Part shown: positions 62,839-64,000 of the stretch, in pieces
Numbering within the stretch: position 1 is the first letter of the stretch
How the letters are laid out: every line of letters starts with the position of its first letter
Source: Blastopirellula sp. J2-11
GTDB taxonomy: Bacteria > Planctomycetota > Planctomycetia > Pirellulales > Pirellulaceae
Reading direction: 5' to 3'
NCBI RefSeq assembly: GCF_024584705.1
Contig: NZ_CP097384.1
Location: forward strand, 5,022,001-5,086,000
DNA length: 64,000 nt
Made by a program: the position numbers and the translations under genes
The notes under the pieces: model-generated
The model's database searches: none
The model's input: the letters and a program-made list of their open reading frames with translations, nothing else
What the model was told of the DNA's origin: nothing

Positions 62839-63588
62839 TTACGAAGCGGGGACTGCGTCTTTGCCCTTCATCGCGACGTTGTGCTTGCCGTCGAGAACCG
62901 CGTCCGCCAGGTGTTTGGTGAACAGTTCGATCGAGCGGATACCGTCGTCGTTGCCCGGCACCGGCAAATCGATCTCATCCGGATCGCAGTCGGTATCGGT
63001 CAACGCAACCGTCGTGATTCCCAGCGAATGGGCCTCGCGAATCGCGTTCTTTTCCTTCTTCGGATCGACGATCACCAACGTTTCGGGCAGGCGATTCATC
63101 GTGCGCAAACCGTTCAGGTTGCGGTACATCTTGCGATATTCGCGGGCGAGCGAAGATTGCATCTTCTTCGAGTATTTGGAGAGTTCGTCCCCTTCCAAAA
63201 TTCGTTCCAGCTCTTCCAGACGGGTTAAGCGGCTACGAATCGTGCGGAAGTTGGTGAGCGTACCACCGAGCCAACGCTCGTTGATGAACGGCATGCCGCA
63301 GCGTTCGGCTTCGCGTTCGATCGAGGCGCCGGCCTGACGCTTGGTGCCGACGAACAAGACCAACGAGCCCCCTTCGGAGACTTGGGTCAGGTATTTTTTG
63401 GCTCGCAGCAGACCGCGAATCGTTTCGCGGACGTCGATAATGTGGATCTGGTTCTTTTTGGCGTAGATATACGGCGCCATCTTCGGGTTCCACCGGCTGG
63501 TGCGGTGACCATAGTGAATTCCCGATTCGACCAGTTCTTTGATGACGGAGTTTGCACTGCCGTCTTTCACACTACCATCAGTAGACAT
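62839..63588 (-). CDS. rpsB: 30S ribosomal protein S2
   Basis: This 249-residue protein contains all S2 landmarks: LVESGIHYGHRTSRWNPKMA, PYIYAKKNQIHIIDVRETIR, VLFVGTKRQAGASIEREAER, FINERWLGGTLTNFRTIRSR, PETLVIVDPKKEKNAIREAH and DEIDLPVPGNDDGIRSIEL. It is the first gene of the rpsB-tsf unit and is preceded by a leader of about 300 nt behind a good sigma-70 promoter at 63895-63923, the place where S2 autogenous control acts in other bacteria. Confidence 0.98.
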   Translation of the reverse strand: MSTDGSVKDGSANSVIKELVESGIHYGHRTSRWNPKMAPYIYAKKNQIHIIDVRETIRGLLRAKKYLTQVSEGGSLVLFVGTKRQAGASIEREAERCGMPFINERWLGGTLTNFRTIRSRLTRLEELERILEGDELSKYSKKMQSSLAREYRKMYRNLNGLRTMNRLPETLVIVDPKKEKNAIREAHSLGITTVALTDTDCDPDEIDLPVPGNDDGIRSIELFTKHLADAVLDGKHNVAMKGKDAVPAS

Positions 63589-63888
63589 AAAGGCTTTCCT
63601 TCAACGAGGGGAATGCCCGGAAACAATACGTGCAAACAGAGCGATGCCGGCGCCTAAATAAGCCGGAGACAAGCCGAACCGCGAAGGTTCAGCCTCTGCG
63701 AAGCGATACCCATATCTCTCAGGCCGTGGATCTGTCCAATTGGGCTGACAGCTCCTGACCGATCCGCCTCACTTCGCCAGCAGCGGATCGACAGCTAGAA
63801 AGACGTTTTCCGCATGCTCCGGTTTGGGGCGCTGGGCCCACTTCCCGGTGAATATGCGCCTCTGCGACTTGCAGGGGACGAAAACAAG
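63589..63888 (-). promoter_or_regulatory. Long 5' leader of rpsB
   Basis: Transcription from the promoter at 63895-63923 would give about 300 nt before the rpsB start. A GCTGAACC/GGTTCGGC hairpin (minus strand, about 63674-63694) lies within it. The length is consistent with autoregulation by S2, but I do not recognise the known S2-leader fold. Confidence 0.45.
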
Positions 63889-63894
63889 CGGCTG

Positions 63895-63923
63895 ATCCTA
63901 CCAGAGAGGGCGAAATTCGTCAA
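63895..63923 (-). promoter_or_regulatory. Sigma-70 promoter of rpsB-tsf
   Basis: On the minus strand TTGACG (63923-63918) and TAGGAT (63900-63895) are separated by exactly 17 bp. Start of transcription is expected near 63888. Confidence 0.7.
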
Positions 63924-64000
63924 CTGGCGCCGCTTGCATGCAGTGGACTACTACTTGGATCCGCCTATAATGACTCGCTTCGAGCAGTTATGGCCGACGC

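Overview
The window is chromosomal DNA from a planctomycete, most likely a Pirellulaceae-type (Blastopirellula/Rhodopirellula-like) bacterium. This rests on gene families largely confined to that phylum: DUF1549/DUF1553, DUF1552 and DUF1592 proteins with CxxCH haem motifs, DUF1559 prepilin-like proteins, a PVC-type beta-propeller dehydrogenase fused to an SGNH domain, a HYExAFE protein and a Cys-rich YTV-repeat wall protein. Coding density is moderate. Genes lie on both strands in short operons, and many stop with clear intrinsic terminators. I saw no rRNA, CRISPR array, prophage or insertion sequence.

Layout. 1-5905 (minus): a DUF1592 > DUF1552 > DUF1549/DUF1553 operon of secreted, haem-motif proteins; the last gene runs off the left edge. 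6159-8776 (minus): DegT aminotransferase, GNAT acetyltransferase, inositol-monophosphatase-like enzyme. 9107-11160 (plus): an unknown protein and a UxaC-like isomerase. 11161-12068: non-coding, with an 8.5-copy 40-bp tandem repeat. 12069-13462 (minus): a wax-synthase-like membrane acyltransferase coupled to a small membrane protein. 13539-15299 (plus): a hairpin-rich leader, an ECF sigma factor and its anti-sigma factor. 15308-19200: a metallopeptidase, a small secreted protein, a second ECF sigma factor and a decayed ParE-type toxin-antitoxin locus. 19357-24057: a zinc-ribbon membrane protein, a DUF1559 protein and an NtrB/NtrC-like pair. 24084-31146: HYExAFE, hisS, YkgJ-family, purU, a five-module c-di-GMP-type response regulator and N-formylglutamate amidohydrolase. 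31165-35626 (minus): a PVC dehydrogenase followed by a HEAT/haem protein. 36043-42109: lipase-like lipoprotein, oxidoreductase, PAS histidine kinase, HEAT protein, sterol desaturase. 42213-46266 (minus): an AraC regulator followed by a tightly overlapping DUF1559 > lipoprotein > HEAT operon. 46560-49069: the YTV protein and a lone GspG-like pilin. 49281-53930 (plus): rex, tRNA-Gln, a Crp/Fnr regulator, a membrane zinc-finger-like protein and cstA. 54033-63588 (minus): carA, an alanine-type aminotransferase, a duplicated PpiC/SurA-like chaperone, GDPD, frr, pyrH, tsf and rpsB, the last four in the widely conserved order and preceded by a good housekeeping promoter.

Together the genes suggest a free-living heterotroph with a large cell-surface and redox protein repertoire and much signalling (two ECF sigma factors, two histidine kinases, one NtrC-type regulator, one composite c-di-GMP regulator, AraC, Rex, Crp). 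The most interesting items are the 40-bp array with its ABB higher-order pattern, the 18-unit YTV protein, the REC-HDGYP-REC-GGDEF*-CBS2 protein, the toxin gene broken by a nonsense codon and a lost start, the hairpin-rich sigma leader, two terminators with no obvious gene in front of them, and a possible PD-(D/E)XK site in HYExAFE. I saw nothing that I can firmly call a wholly new defence or biosynthetic system.
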